A stretch of DNA of 64,000 nucleotides from Brevibacterium sediminis (GTDB lineage: Bacteria > Actinomycetota > Actinomycetes > Actinomycetales > Brevibacteriaceae), in contig NZ_JABKDD010000011.1 of assembly GCF_013623905.1 (NCBI RefSeq), positions 1-64,000 on the forward strand, given 5' to 3'. The notes below the pieces were generated by a model. The model worked only from the letters and a program-made list of their open reading frames with translations, ran no database searches and was not told the origin of the DNA. Of this stretch, positions 44,996-52,761 are shown one piece after another (the stretch's first letter is position 1; every line of letters begins with the position of its first letter). Position numbers and translations under genes: made by a program.

Positions 44996-46618
44996 GTGAA
45001 CGAACATCAGCCTGACGAGAATCTTGCCGATTTCACGAATGATGAGATCCTCAAGCTCATCGGCTCCGGAACTGTCGGTGCCTTCTCCGAAATCTATCGC
45101 CGCCATATCGACGATTCCATGAACGGGAAGGCGGGCCCCCGCGCGGTCCACGACGCTGCGCTGTTAGCGGTCCTCAAACAGGTTCTCGACTCCCCGCCTG
45201 AGACGTCAGAAGAACTTGAGACACTCATCGAGCGTGCTGTTGACGAGCAAGCAGCCCATCACGACATGACGGAGGAGACGAGGATCGTCTCTGAAGCCTG
45301 GGCTCGACACAGCAATGTGGCACACGTGTTTTCGAGTCTTCCCGACAACTGGCAGCGAATTCTGTGGCTGCGGGAAGTCGAGGGCCTCGAGGCGGCATCT
45401 GTGGCGCAGCGACTGAATGTCACCGCGCACACTGCGGCCCGTCTGGCGTCGCGTGCTCGTCAGGAGCTGCAGCGGCGGTGGCGGCAGGAGCAGGGCGGGC
45501 GGGCCCTGAACGCGACGGATCTGTGCTCTGCGCTGATTCCTGCTCTGCTGACGTCGCCAACATTGATCGAGCGATTCGCTGACACGCTCAATAATCGATC
45601 ACACACAGCCCCGACATCATCGGCCTCCTTGGCCGCGACGGAAACCAACTCCGAGTCGGCGTCGGCGGCGGAATGGGAAAGTGCCTTACCGCCCACGGAG
45701 TCGGGTGGGGAAGCTGCCCTCGCGCGTTCCACGGAGGCGGCGCAGGTTGCGCAAGACATAGAGCCGTCGATAGAGGCCGAAGAGGAAACTGCCCTTGTGC
45801 CGTCACTGGAGGCGGAAGGGGAGACTGCCTCAGCCGCATCAACGGAGGCGGCGCAGTCTGTAGAAGATTCAGATCCATCCACGGGGGCGATGCAGGCTGT
45901 CGTGGAAGACTCAGAGGTCGAGAAAGACGACTCAGCCTTCCACCTCCCGAAGCCCGTCCTCATTCCAGTGGCGGCGGCGTGTGTCGGACTTCTTGGTTCA
46001 CTGGTCGGACTCTCGATCTCGCCGATATCCAGCGAGACCTCGGGGTATCGTACGGATGTCGGGTCATCGTCCGCTTCCACCGGGAAAGAACTGGGAAGCC
46101 GGGCTGGCCGTACCGGGGAGCGCAGCGCATCGTCCGGGAACTCATCCTCCGACGGACGCGGCTCATCGTCATCCAGCGTGAATGATCCACACGATTCCGA
46201 GGCTTCAGAAGTTGTGGGCCGGGATGGAACAGAGCCACCTGCCTCGCACGGTGATGATCGCACCGCTGGAAAGTCCTCGAGCGGCAAGAAGCCGGGTGGG
46301 CCCGGCAATCCGGACCCGACGAAGCCTGACTCGCCCACACCGTCGGAGCCCGACGAACCCGATGCGCCCTTGCCGTCAAAACCGGACGTGCCGAGTGACC
46401 CGCCACCGTCGGAACCTGACCAACCGAGCGATCCCGCTCCATCGGAGCCTGACGAACCGGATACGCCTTCACCGTCAGAACCGGATGAACCGGGCGACCC
46501 CGCTCCATCGGAGTCCGACGAACCAGACAGCCCCAATCCATCGGAGTCCGACCAATCGAGTGACGCGACATCGACGTCCGCCCCGTCGGAGACCGAAGGG
46601 GCAGAGGGGGTGAACTAA
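44996..46618 (+). CDS. Sigma-like factor fused to membrane anchor and acidic proline repeats
   Basis: A 540-residue protein. Residues 1-90 resemble a shortened ECF region 2 (NDEILKLIGSGTVGAFSEIYRRH). Residues 106-165 form region 4 with its helix-turn-helix (SLPDNWQRILWLREVEGLEAASVAQRL). An acidic linker leads to one membrane helix (about 319-341, VLIPVAAACVGLLGSLVGLSI). The C-terminal 200 residues are outside the cell and end in repeats of S-E-P-D-E/Q-P (about 435-525). No zinc-finger anti-sigma motif is seen. GTG start. This suggests a membrane-tethered sigma-like regulator. Whether it binds RNA polymerase is unclear, because region 2 looks shortened. Confidence 0.7.
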   Translation: MNEHQPDENLADFTNDEILKLIGSGTVGAFSEIYRRHIDDSMNGKAGPRAVHDAALLAVLKQVLDSPPETSEELETLIERAVDEQAAHHDMTEETRIVSEAWARHSNVAHVFSSLPDNWQRILWLREVEGLEAASVAQRLNVTAHTAARLASRARQELQRRWRQEQGGRALNATDLCSALIPALLTSPTLIERFADTLNNRSHTAPTSSASLAATETNSESASAAEWESALPPTESGGEAALARSTEAAQVAQDIEPSIEAEEETALVPSLEAEGETASAASTEAAQSVEDSDPSTGAMQAVVEDSEVEKDDSAFHLPKPVLIPVAAACVGLLGSLVGLSISPISSETSGYRTDVGSSSASTGKELGSRAGRTGERSASSGNSSSDGRGSSSSSVNDPHDSEASEVVGRDGTEPPASHGDDRTAGKSSSGKKPGGPGNPDPTKPDSPTPSEPDEPDAPLPSKPDVPSDPPPSEPDQPSDPAPSEPDEPDTPSPSEPDEPGDPAPSESDEPDSPNPSESDQSSDATSTSAPSETEGAEGVN

Positions 46619-46832
46619 GACGCCGATAGGCTGTCGAAAAACGGACAACCGTGGCCCCAGTCGCTGATCGACGCAATTGGGCCCAACTGAGCTGACAGCA
46701 GTTCGCCGGTCGCCTAGCGGCGCCGGCAGCTTCCCGGAGCAGGACCGACATACGGTGAGGAACGGTCTGCCGAGATATCATCTCGACAGACCGGTAAGCT
46801 CGCTGTGCTATACATGTTTATGTAGCAACGCA

Positions 46833-46864
46833 CATTTCCCCTCACCTTGGCAGGCCCCACTGCC
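46833..46864 (+). promoter_or_regulatory. Upstream element shared by the two LuxR genes, copy 1
   Basis: CATTTCCCCTC, CCTTG, GGCA and CCCACTG occur in this order 40-70 bases before the LuxR start. The same blocks occur in the same order at 50288-50321 before the paralog. Conservation outside the coding region suggests a binding site. Confidence 0.5.
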
Positions 46865-46901
46865 ACGGCTCCCCGCCGACAGCACAGAGAAGATTCCAGC
46901 A

Positions 46902-49235
46902 TTGCCAATCAGAGAGCCCAGCCGAGACAACAGCGAAGAATCATCCCCTCCTCGCCGAGAGAGCGCTTTCGACGCTTATTTCGGCCCCGTGATCTCAGAC
47001 CAACGTTCCTTCGCGGAAGCGCTTACCCTCCGAGATGATCTCGACGCTGCCGGAATCGAAAACCTCTTTCGCTGCAGCGCCGGCCGAATCGACATTGCGC
47101 AGTCTCTCATCGAATCCGCACATCGTGCTGGATTCCGGGTATCTGACATCGACCAGCCCCAGATCGACGCACTGCTCCTGCCCTCGCTGACTCCTCGCCT
47201 CTCGGTCGGAGGAGCAAAGGCGCAATCTGTGTTTCTGCTGGCCCTCTTTTCGTGGCTTCCGAAGATCACTGCGCCGACGATCGGTCTCGTTCACGAAGCC
47301 TATGATCTGGCCGAGTCCAAGACGACTGTTCCCACAACGTCCACGGAGTTGGTTTCCGAGCTTGTCGCCGAGGGTCTGCTGGTCGTCGAATCCAGAGAAG
47401 ACGGAACGCTGACCGTTCCGGGTCTCATTCGCTCATTGATGCGTCGAATCACCGGCCCCTGGACAGCCGAGTTCCATAGAAGTCCTCACGAAGCATTCAG
47501 CATGGCCATCGACAACAGTTATGCGAGGGCGAAGGCGAGCGATGTGCCGGGATACGACGAGATCCTCGACCTCGTCGTCGAAATCGAAGGCTGGGAACTC
47601 CTCGAGCAGATGTGGACGCGACGGTCCATCAATGTCTTCGACGACGTGGTCAACGCGGTCGACGCTTTTCTCTCAGTTCCCGCCTCCGTCATCAGTGAAA
47701 GGCCGATTCTCGCATTGGCCAGGAGCGCCGCACGAAGGATCGATTCGACGCGTAGTCGTTTCGGAACCGAGGACCGCACGCGCTTGGTGCCGGTGACAGA
47801 TTTCGACAGCATTGTCGTACCGAGCCTCCACGGCATCCTGTCATCAGGTCATGAGACAGAACTAAGTGTGGATGAGATCGCTGCGCTCACCGCTGCAGAG
47901 GCACGCCTTCACCGTTCGAACGGTGACTACGGGACGGCGCTGCAGACGATCGATTCGGGACGTGAATTGCTGCGCCGGCGCCATGACGAGGGGTCCGGCC
48001 CGACAGCCATGATGCAAGCTGGGCTCAATCTTGAGCATGGCAAGAATTTGGTCTCAGCAGGTCGTTTCGCTGAGGCGTTGCGGGTCCTTCAGAGAGTGAT
48101 TCAGTTCTCCGAAACCTATGCGCCGAACTCATGGCACCCGATGCTCGCTGGCTATTTGGAGACCGCGTTGGCCAATCTCGGCCACGGTCACGGCAAAGAG
48201 ATGGGCTGGAATCTCACCCTTACTCGGGACAAGGCGCAGATGTTCGGCATGGAGACCGTGCCAGGTGAACATAAATGGCAATGCCTCGATGCGATGAGGA
48301 GCCTGGACCGACTCGACCTGCTTGCGGCTGGCACAGCTCTTGAGAAACTGAAGAAGCTGGGGACTGCGAAAGGGCTCGGATCGCTGCCCACGATCGCCGA
48401 GAGTCTCTATCGTGTCTACCGTGGCCGAGCCTCGATCGCAGCCAAAGAGCTCATCGACAATGTCGACACTCGGGATTCGCCGATGACGAGTTCGTCGAAT
48501 TCCAGATTCTCCGGGATCGTGAATATCGCGAGCTTTGTGTTCCTGGCTGCGGGAGAGACGAAGCCGATCCAGGATCTGGTGGTTCAGATGACTCCGACTG
48601 ACCCCTCGTATTCATTGGTCAAAGCGCGCCAGAGTTTCGTCTTCGGACAGCGCGAGCAGCTGTGGTCGCACACTGCTCGTGTCCTCAACAGCGTCGATGG
48701 CCCCCGGCTCAAGGGCTGTGCTGCGGCACTTCGTGCCGCTTTCCTGCATCACGAAAGTCAGGAAAGTGCGGCCGTGGACAGTTTCGGCCACGTTCTCGAC
48801 TACTGCATCATCGGGTCGACATTGATGCCGATTGCGCAGATGTCGAAGTCTTCGAGGTCGGCGCTCATCGCGGTCACGGCCTCACACTCGGCCTGGTCTG
48901 ATCTGGCTGAGACATTCGATGAGGCGGACAGTTCGGGCGCGGATCTACAGCAACGACTTCTGGATCTTCCGGAAACTCTGCGCGTGTCCGTCGACCGTGA
49001 TGTCGAACTGTCTTCTGCAGAGCTTTCGCTGCTTTTCGCCATCGATTCCCAGAAGCCGGTCCCGCAGATCGCCCGCGAGTTCGGGGTCGTCGCCGGGACG
49101 TTGAAGAATCGACTGTCTGCGCTGTATAAGAAGTTCGGTGTGCGCAGTCGTGCCGAAATGATCGAACACGCGAAGCGCAACGGGTACCTCTCATCGACTG
49201 AAGTGCCCGGAGGAGGGTCTGCAACTTCGAACTGA
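46902..49235 (+). CDS. Large LuxR-type regulator, paralog 1
   Basis: A 777-residue protein with a C-terminal LuxR helix-turn-helix (IAREFGVVAGTLKNRLSAL, then YKKFGVRSRAEM) and a long helical, TPR-like body (for example LNLEHGKNLVSAGRFAEALR). No Walker A motif is visible, unlike MalT/LAL regulators. I chose the TTG at 46902 because AGAGAAGA precedes it at the same spacing as before the GTG of the paralog at 50359. Upstream starts give low-complexity sequence. It lies 283 bases after the sigma/TM gene and before response-regulator copy 2. It probably controls the envelope genes. Confidence 0.8.
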   Translation: MPIREPSRDNSEESSPPRRESAFDAYFGPVISDQRSFAEALTLRDDLDAAGIENLFRCSAGRIDIAQSLIESAHRAGFRVSDIDQPQIDALLLPSLTPRLSVGGAKAQSVFLLALFSWLPKITAPTIGLVHEAYDLAESKTTVPTTSTELVSELVAEGLLVVESREDGTLTVPGLIRSLMRRITGPWTAEFHRSPHEAFSMAIDNSYARAKASDVPGYDEILDLVVEIEGWELLEQMWTRRSINVFDDVVNAVDAFLSVPASVISERPILALARSAARRIDSTRSRFGTEDRTRLVPVTDFDSIVVPSLHGILSSGHETELSVDEIAALTAAEARLHRSNGDYGTALQTIDSGRELLRRRHDEGSGPTAMMQAGLNLEHGKNLVSAGRFAEALRVLQRVIQFSETYAPNSWHPMLAGYLETALANLGHGHGKEMGWNLTLTRDKAQMFGMETVPGEHKWQCLDAMRSLDRLDLLAAGTALEKLKKLGTAKGLGSLPTIAESLYRVYRGRASIAAKELIDNVDTRDSPMTSSSNSRFSGIVNIASFVFLAAGETKPIQDLVVQMTPTDPSYSLVKARQSFVFGQREQLWSHTARVLNSVDGPRLKGCAAALRAAFLHHESQESAAVDSFGHVLDYCIIGSTLMPIAQMSKSSRSALIAVTASHSAWSDLAETFDEADSSGADLQQRLLDLPETLRVSVDRDVELSSAELSLLFAIDSQKPVPQIAREFGVVAGTLKNRLSALYKKFGVRSRAEMIEHAKRNGYLSSTEVPGGGSATSN

Positions 49236-49471
49236 GGAACATCGTGTGCGATGGAGATTTCGTCGAAAGTGAGGGGCGAGATCGCTGGATGACCCACAAT
49301 ACGCCGGGCAGGCTGGACTGGTCGTCGGGGGCCGGTGCTTTCGGGCTCCGTCGCGTGCTGGTCCGGTGTGGTGGTGTCAGCAGAGGACTCGGTGGCGGAG
49401 GGGTTGGTGGGATCGAAGTCGATGTCTTCGATGTCAAGTCCCCTAAGACGGCATCACTTCACGGCTTGGGC

Positions 49472-50179
49472 ACTCACGTGAGCGATGATGCCGCGCTGCG
49501 GGTGCTCATCGTCGAAGACGATCCGATGACGGCACAGGCGCACGCGGACTTCGTGGACCGCGTGCCGGGATTTGAGGTGGCCGGAACCTGCCTGGGCGGA
49601 CATGAGGCGATCGAACGCTTCGACGAACTCGCTGCTGCAGGCAGCCCCGTCGATATCGTTCTGCTCGATATGAACCTCACGGATTCGCACGGCCTCGAGG
49701 TCGCCGGGCGGCTGAACTCCCGCGGTCAGGACGTCGACATCATCGCGATCACCGCGGTGCGGCACCTGCAGGTCATCCGTTCGGCGATCTCGTCGGGCAT
49801 CACCCAGTACCTCATCAAGCCGTTCACCTTCGCGGCGTTCAAGGAGAAGTTGGAGAACCAGCGCGAGTTCAGGCGCGGGCTCACGGGCTCGGGGTCGTTG
49901 GCGACTCAGGCGTCGGTGGACAATGCGCTCTCAGCGCTGCGGTCGGTCTCGTCGACGACCCTGCCGAAGGGCCTCATCGCCGAGACCTTGGACGCAGTGT
50001 CCGCGTTCGTCCGCGATTCCGCAGTCCCGGTCTCGGCCACCGAGGTGGGGCAGGGCCTCGACCTGTCCCGCGTCACCGTCCGCCGGTACCTCGAACATCT
50101 CGTCTCGACGAAGCAGGCGATCAAGCAGCCCCGGCACGGAACGCCCGGGCGGCCGGAATACGAGTATCGGTGGGTGTGA
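49472..50179 (+). repeat. Long direct repeat, copy 2
   Basis: This copy matches 33116-33823 from ACTCACGTG to the stop codon. The homology does not extend into the flanks: the Shine-Dalgarno of copy 1 is missing here. Confidence 0.9.
49478..50179 (+). CDS. CitB/DpiA-type response regulator, copy 2 (orphan)
   Basis: This is 233 residues long, with 225 identical to copy 1. The receiver aspartate and helix-turn-helix are intact. Two of the eight changes lie in the recognition region (GRRLDLS becomes GQGLDLS), so target specificity could differ. There is no kinase gene beside it. The strong AAGGAG of copy 1 is replaced by TTGGGC, so translation may be weak or start elsewhere; an in-frame start as far as 49244 is open but looks non-coding. 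It sits between the two LuxR paralogs. Confidence 0.85.
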   Translation: MSDDAALRVLIVEDDPMTAQAHADFVDRVPGFEVAGTCLGGHEAIERFDELAAAGSPVDIVLLDMNLTDSHGLEVAGRLNSRGQDVDIIAITAVRHLQVIRSAISSGITQYLIKPFTFAAFKEKLENQREFRRGLTGSGSLATQASVDNALSALRSVSSTTLPKGLIAETLDAVSAFVRDSAVPVSATEVGQGLDLSRVTVRRYLEHLVSTKQAIKQPRHGTPGRPEYEYRWV

Positions 50180-50287
50180 CGGGCCTGCTGTGCAAACGAT
50201 GAGATTTGCCGCAGGCAAGCCGTGAAATGCTCTCGGTTCACCAGCGGTACTAAGGCCATGCGGTACTCTGGCAACTGCCCAACGCCG

Positions 50288-50321
50288 CATTTCCCCTCCT
50301 TGTGGCATTTCCCCACTGTCC
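50288..50321 (+). promoter_or_regulatory. Upstream element shared by the two LuxR genes, copy 2
   Basis: CATTTCCCCTC, CCTTG, TGGCA and CCCACTG lie in the same order as at 46833-46864, 38-71 bases before the GTG of the second LuxR gene. Confidence 0.5.
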
Positions 50322-50358
50322 GTCGGCAACCGCCGCACTAGCAGAGAAGAACCGTGCC

Positions 50359-52650
50359 GTGACCAGTACCTCCCCTGTAGACCCCAAAAGCAATGACGAG
50401 GCGACTCCCCTCAAGGACTCCGGATTCGATTCCCGGTTCGGTCCTCGCGCATCGTCCATCGAAAAATTCGCCGAGGCGGTCGGCCACAGCGATGAGCTGT
50501 CGCCGACCGCTCTCGAACAGCTCTTCAGCTGCAGCGGTGGCCGCCCCCGCATAGCCGACGCGCTCGTACGAGCACGTGTCAAAGCCGGCATACCGCTGAC
50601 CGATAATGACCCCGACCGCATCGATGCAATGCTTTCACCAGCGTTGACGCCGAAGATCGAGGGCGCCAAGCGCGAATCCGGAGCGCTCTACCTGCTGACC
50701 CTCTTCGCGTGGGCCCCGCGGATCACCTCGGCCATGGTCGATCTGGTCCACTCTGCCTTCGCCGCCGCAGAGTTGGCAGCATCGGCGGGCTCCTCGCCTG
50801 AAGGACTCACTTCGCTCCTCCTCGATGAGGGACTCCTGACAGTCCCGACCGACGGCGATGAGGTGTTCACGGTCCCGCCCATGATTCGAATGCTCATGCG
50901 TCGAATAGTCACGTGCGATTCCGACTCCGCCGCCAGAAGCCCGCGTGAGGCTCTCGGAGCTGCGATCTCCGATTCCATCGGCCGACAGCGTTCGGGCAGA
51001 CGCGAAGGTCTGACCGAGGTCGTCGATCTCGTCCTCGAGCTACGTGATTGGCACGTGCTTGAACGCACATGGGCACGCCGTTCGGTCAATGTCTTCATCG
51101 ATGCGCCCAGCGCCGTCGAGGCCTACCTCAGGGTCCCAGAGGATGTGCTGGCTCAAAATCCGATCCTCATCCTGGCTCGCAGTGCCGCCCGTCGCATCGA
51201 CTCGACCCGTACGCGACTGGGCACCGACGATATGCCGACACTGCTCTCAGCCACCGACTTCTCCAGCATCGTGCTGCCGGAGATGCGCGGACTCCTGGCG
51301 GCCGAGTCCGAACGTCGACTCACCGCCGATGAGATGTCCGTGGTGACCATGCTCGAAGCGAGGATGCACCGGCTCAACCGGGAGAACGAAGCCGCATTGA
51401 ACGTCATCGAGGTGGGACGGGAACGTCTGCGCCACCTCGGCGCGGGTGAGCCCGGGCCCACGCTGATGTTGCAGGCTGAGCTCAACCTCGAGCACGGGCG
51501 GAATCTGATCGTGGCTGGTCGCTTCCCTGAAGCGATGTGCGTGCTCCAGCGGGTCGTCCACTTCGCCGAGATCTATGCCCCGAACTCGCCGCACCCGCTG
51601 CTCGCGGGGCTCGTCGAGGCCGCCCTGGCTGGAATGGGGCACGGGCACGGATCTGACATGGACCGCAACCTGGAACGGGCACGTGAGGACGCTCGCAGAT
51701 TCGGAATGGCCGCGCTGCCGGACGAATACACAGCCCTGTGCATCGAATTGATGCGCAGCCTGGACCGGCTCGATCTCGATGCAGCCCGACTGATCATCAT
51801 CGCACTTGACCAGGCGAAGCCCACCCAATTCCTGGGGCCCATTCCGCACGTGCTGAGAAGTCTGTGCTTTGTGTATGAAGGGCGAGCTTCGGCCGCGGCG
51901 AAGCTGCTGGTGGAGAGTCTGCAGGTTCAGCTTCTGCCGACGACAGGCGTACTTAGCGCACGGTTCTCGGCCATCGTCAACATCGTCAGCTTCGTGCTGG
52001 CCGCTGCGGGCGAGGGGAAGGCCCTGCAGGGCTTGGCCGAGCGGATGAGTCCACCGAGTCCGGGGTACTCGGTCGTCAAAGCGCGTCAGGCCTTCGTCTT
52101 CGGGCAGCATGATCCGCTGTGGACCGCCACAGGGCAGTTGTTGGCCGGCGATGAGGGGCCCAGGCTCAAGAACTCAGCCATGGCTCTGCGCGCCGACATG
52201 CTCCACCACGAGGGCCGTTCTGCTGAGGCGCTGGAGGCCTTCGTCGACATGCTCGACTACTGCGCGATCACCGCATCGGTGCTTGCCGTCACTCAGTTGT
52301 CGAAGTCTGCTCGAGAGGCGCTCATTCCCGTTTCGGCCGATTGTTCCGAGTGGGAGGCCGTGGCGCGGTCGTTCAATTCTGCAGAGCTCACGGCGGCCGT
52401 GTTGCAGAAGCGTCTGCTCGAACTGCCAGAGACTTCTCCGGTGTCCCCGGATTTCCAGACCGATCTCACCCCGGCCGAACAGTCGCTGCTGTTCGCGATC
52501 GACTCATCGAAGTCGATCGCGCAGATCGCCCGCGAATTCGGAGTGGTGTCGGGAACGCTGAAGAACCGCCTGTCCGCGCTCTACCGCAAGCTCGGCGTGC
52601 GCAGCCGTGCCGAGGCTGTGGCCCACGTCCACCGCGGTCAGCAGAGCTGA
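50359..52650 (+). CDS. Large LuxR-type regulator, paralog 2
   Basis: A 763-residue paralog of the protein at 46902, similar over its whole length. Examples are VARSFNSAEL-type helices and the C-terminal IAREFGVVSGTLKNRLSAL with YRKLGVRSRAEA. The GTG start is aligned with the TTG of paralog 1 by the shared AGAGAAGA site. No ATP-binding motif is seen. It is convergent with the sigma/anti-sigma fusion gene. The body may bind a small ligand or protein through TPR-like repeats. No known named regulator matches by eye. Confidence 0.8.
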   Translation: MTSTSPVDPKSNDEATPLKDSGFDSRFGPRASSIEKFAEAVGHSDELSPTALEQLFSCSGGRPRIADALVRARVKAGIPLTDNDPDRIDAMLSPALTPKIEGAKRESGALYLLTLFAWAPRITSAMVDLVHSAFAAAELAASAGSSPEGLTSLLLDEGLLTVPTDGDEVFTVPPMIRMLMRRIVTCDSDSAARSPREALGAAISDSIGRQRSGRREGLTEVVDLVLELRDWHVLERTWARRSVNVFIDAPSAVEAYLRVPEDVLAQNPILILARSAARRIDSTRTRLGTDDMPTLLSATDFSSIVLPEMRGLLAAESERRLTADEMSVVTMLEARMHRLNRENEAALNVIEVGRERLRHLGAGEPGPTLMLQAELNLEHGRNLIVAGRFPEAMCVLQRVVHFAEIYAPNSPHPLLAGLVEAALAGMGHGHGSDMDRNLERAREDARRFGMAALPDEYTALCIELMRSLDRLDLDAARLIIIALDQAKPTQFLGPIPHVLRSLCFVYEGRASAAAKLLVESLQVQLLPTTGVLSARFSAIVNIVSFVLAAAGEGKALQGLAERMSPPSPGYSVVKARQAFVFGQHDPLWTATGQLLAGDEGPRLKNSAMALRADMLHHEGRSAEALEAFVDMLDYCAITASVLAVTQLSKSAREALIPVSADCSEWEAVARSFNSAELTAAVLQKRLLELPETSPVSPDFQTDLTPAEQSLLFAIDSSKSIAQIAREFGVVSGTLKNRLSALYRKLGVRSRAEAVAHVHRGQQS

Positions 52651-52761
52651 CTGCGTGGCAATCGTCCGCGGAGAGGCGGCCTACTCGCCGGCCAGTTGCC
52701 AGCAGTGCTGGAGCGATCGATCCACCACGAGCAGTCCGATCTCTCAGCCTTCGGCGGTGGA

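Noticed and set aside
46677-46901. N-terminal extension of LuxR paralog 1
   Set aside because: The extension covers the element shared with paralog 2 and has no ribosome-binding site; the paralog alignment places the start at 46902.
49236-49477. Possible gene remnant on the minus strand before response-regulator copy 2
   Set aside because: One frame gives an acidic stretch that looks protein-like (DIEDIDFDPTNPSATE), but there is no start, ribosome site or domain to support a gene.
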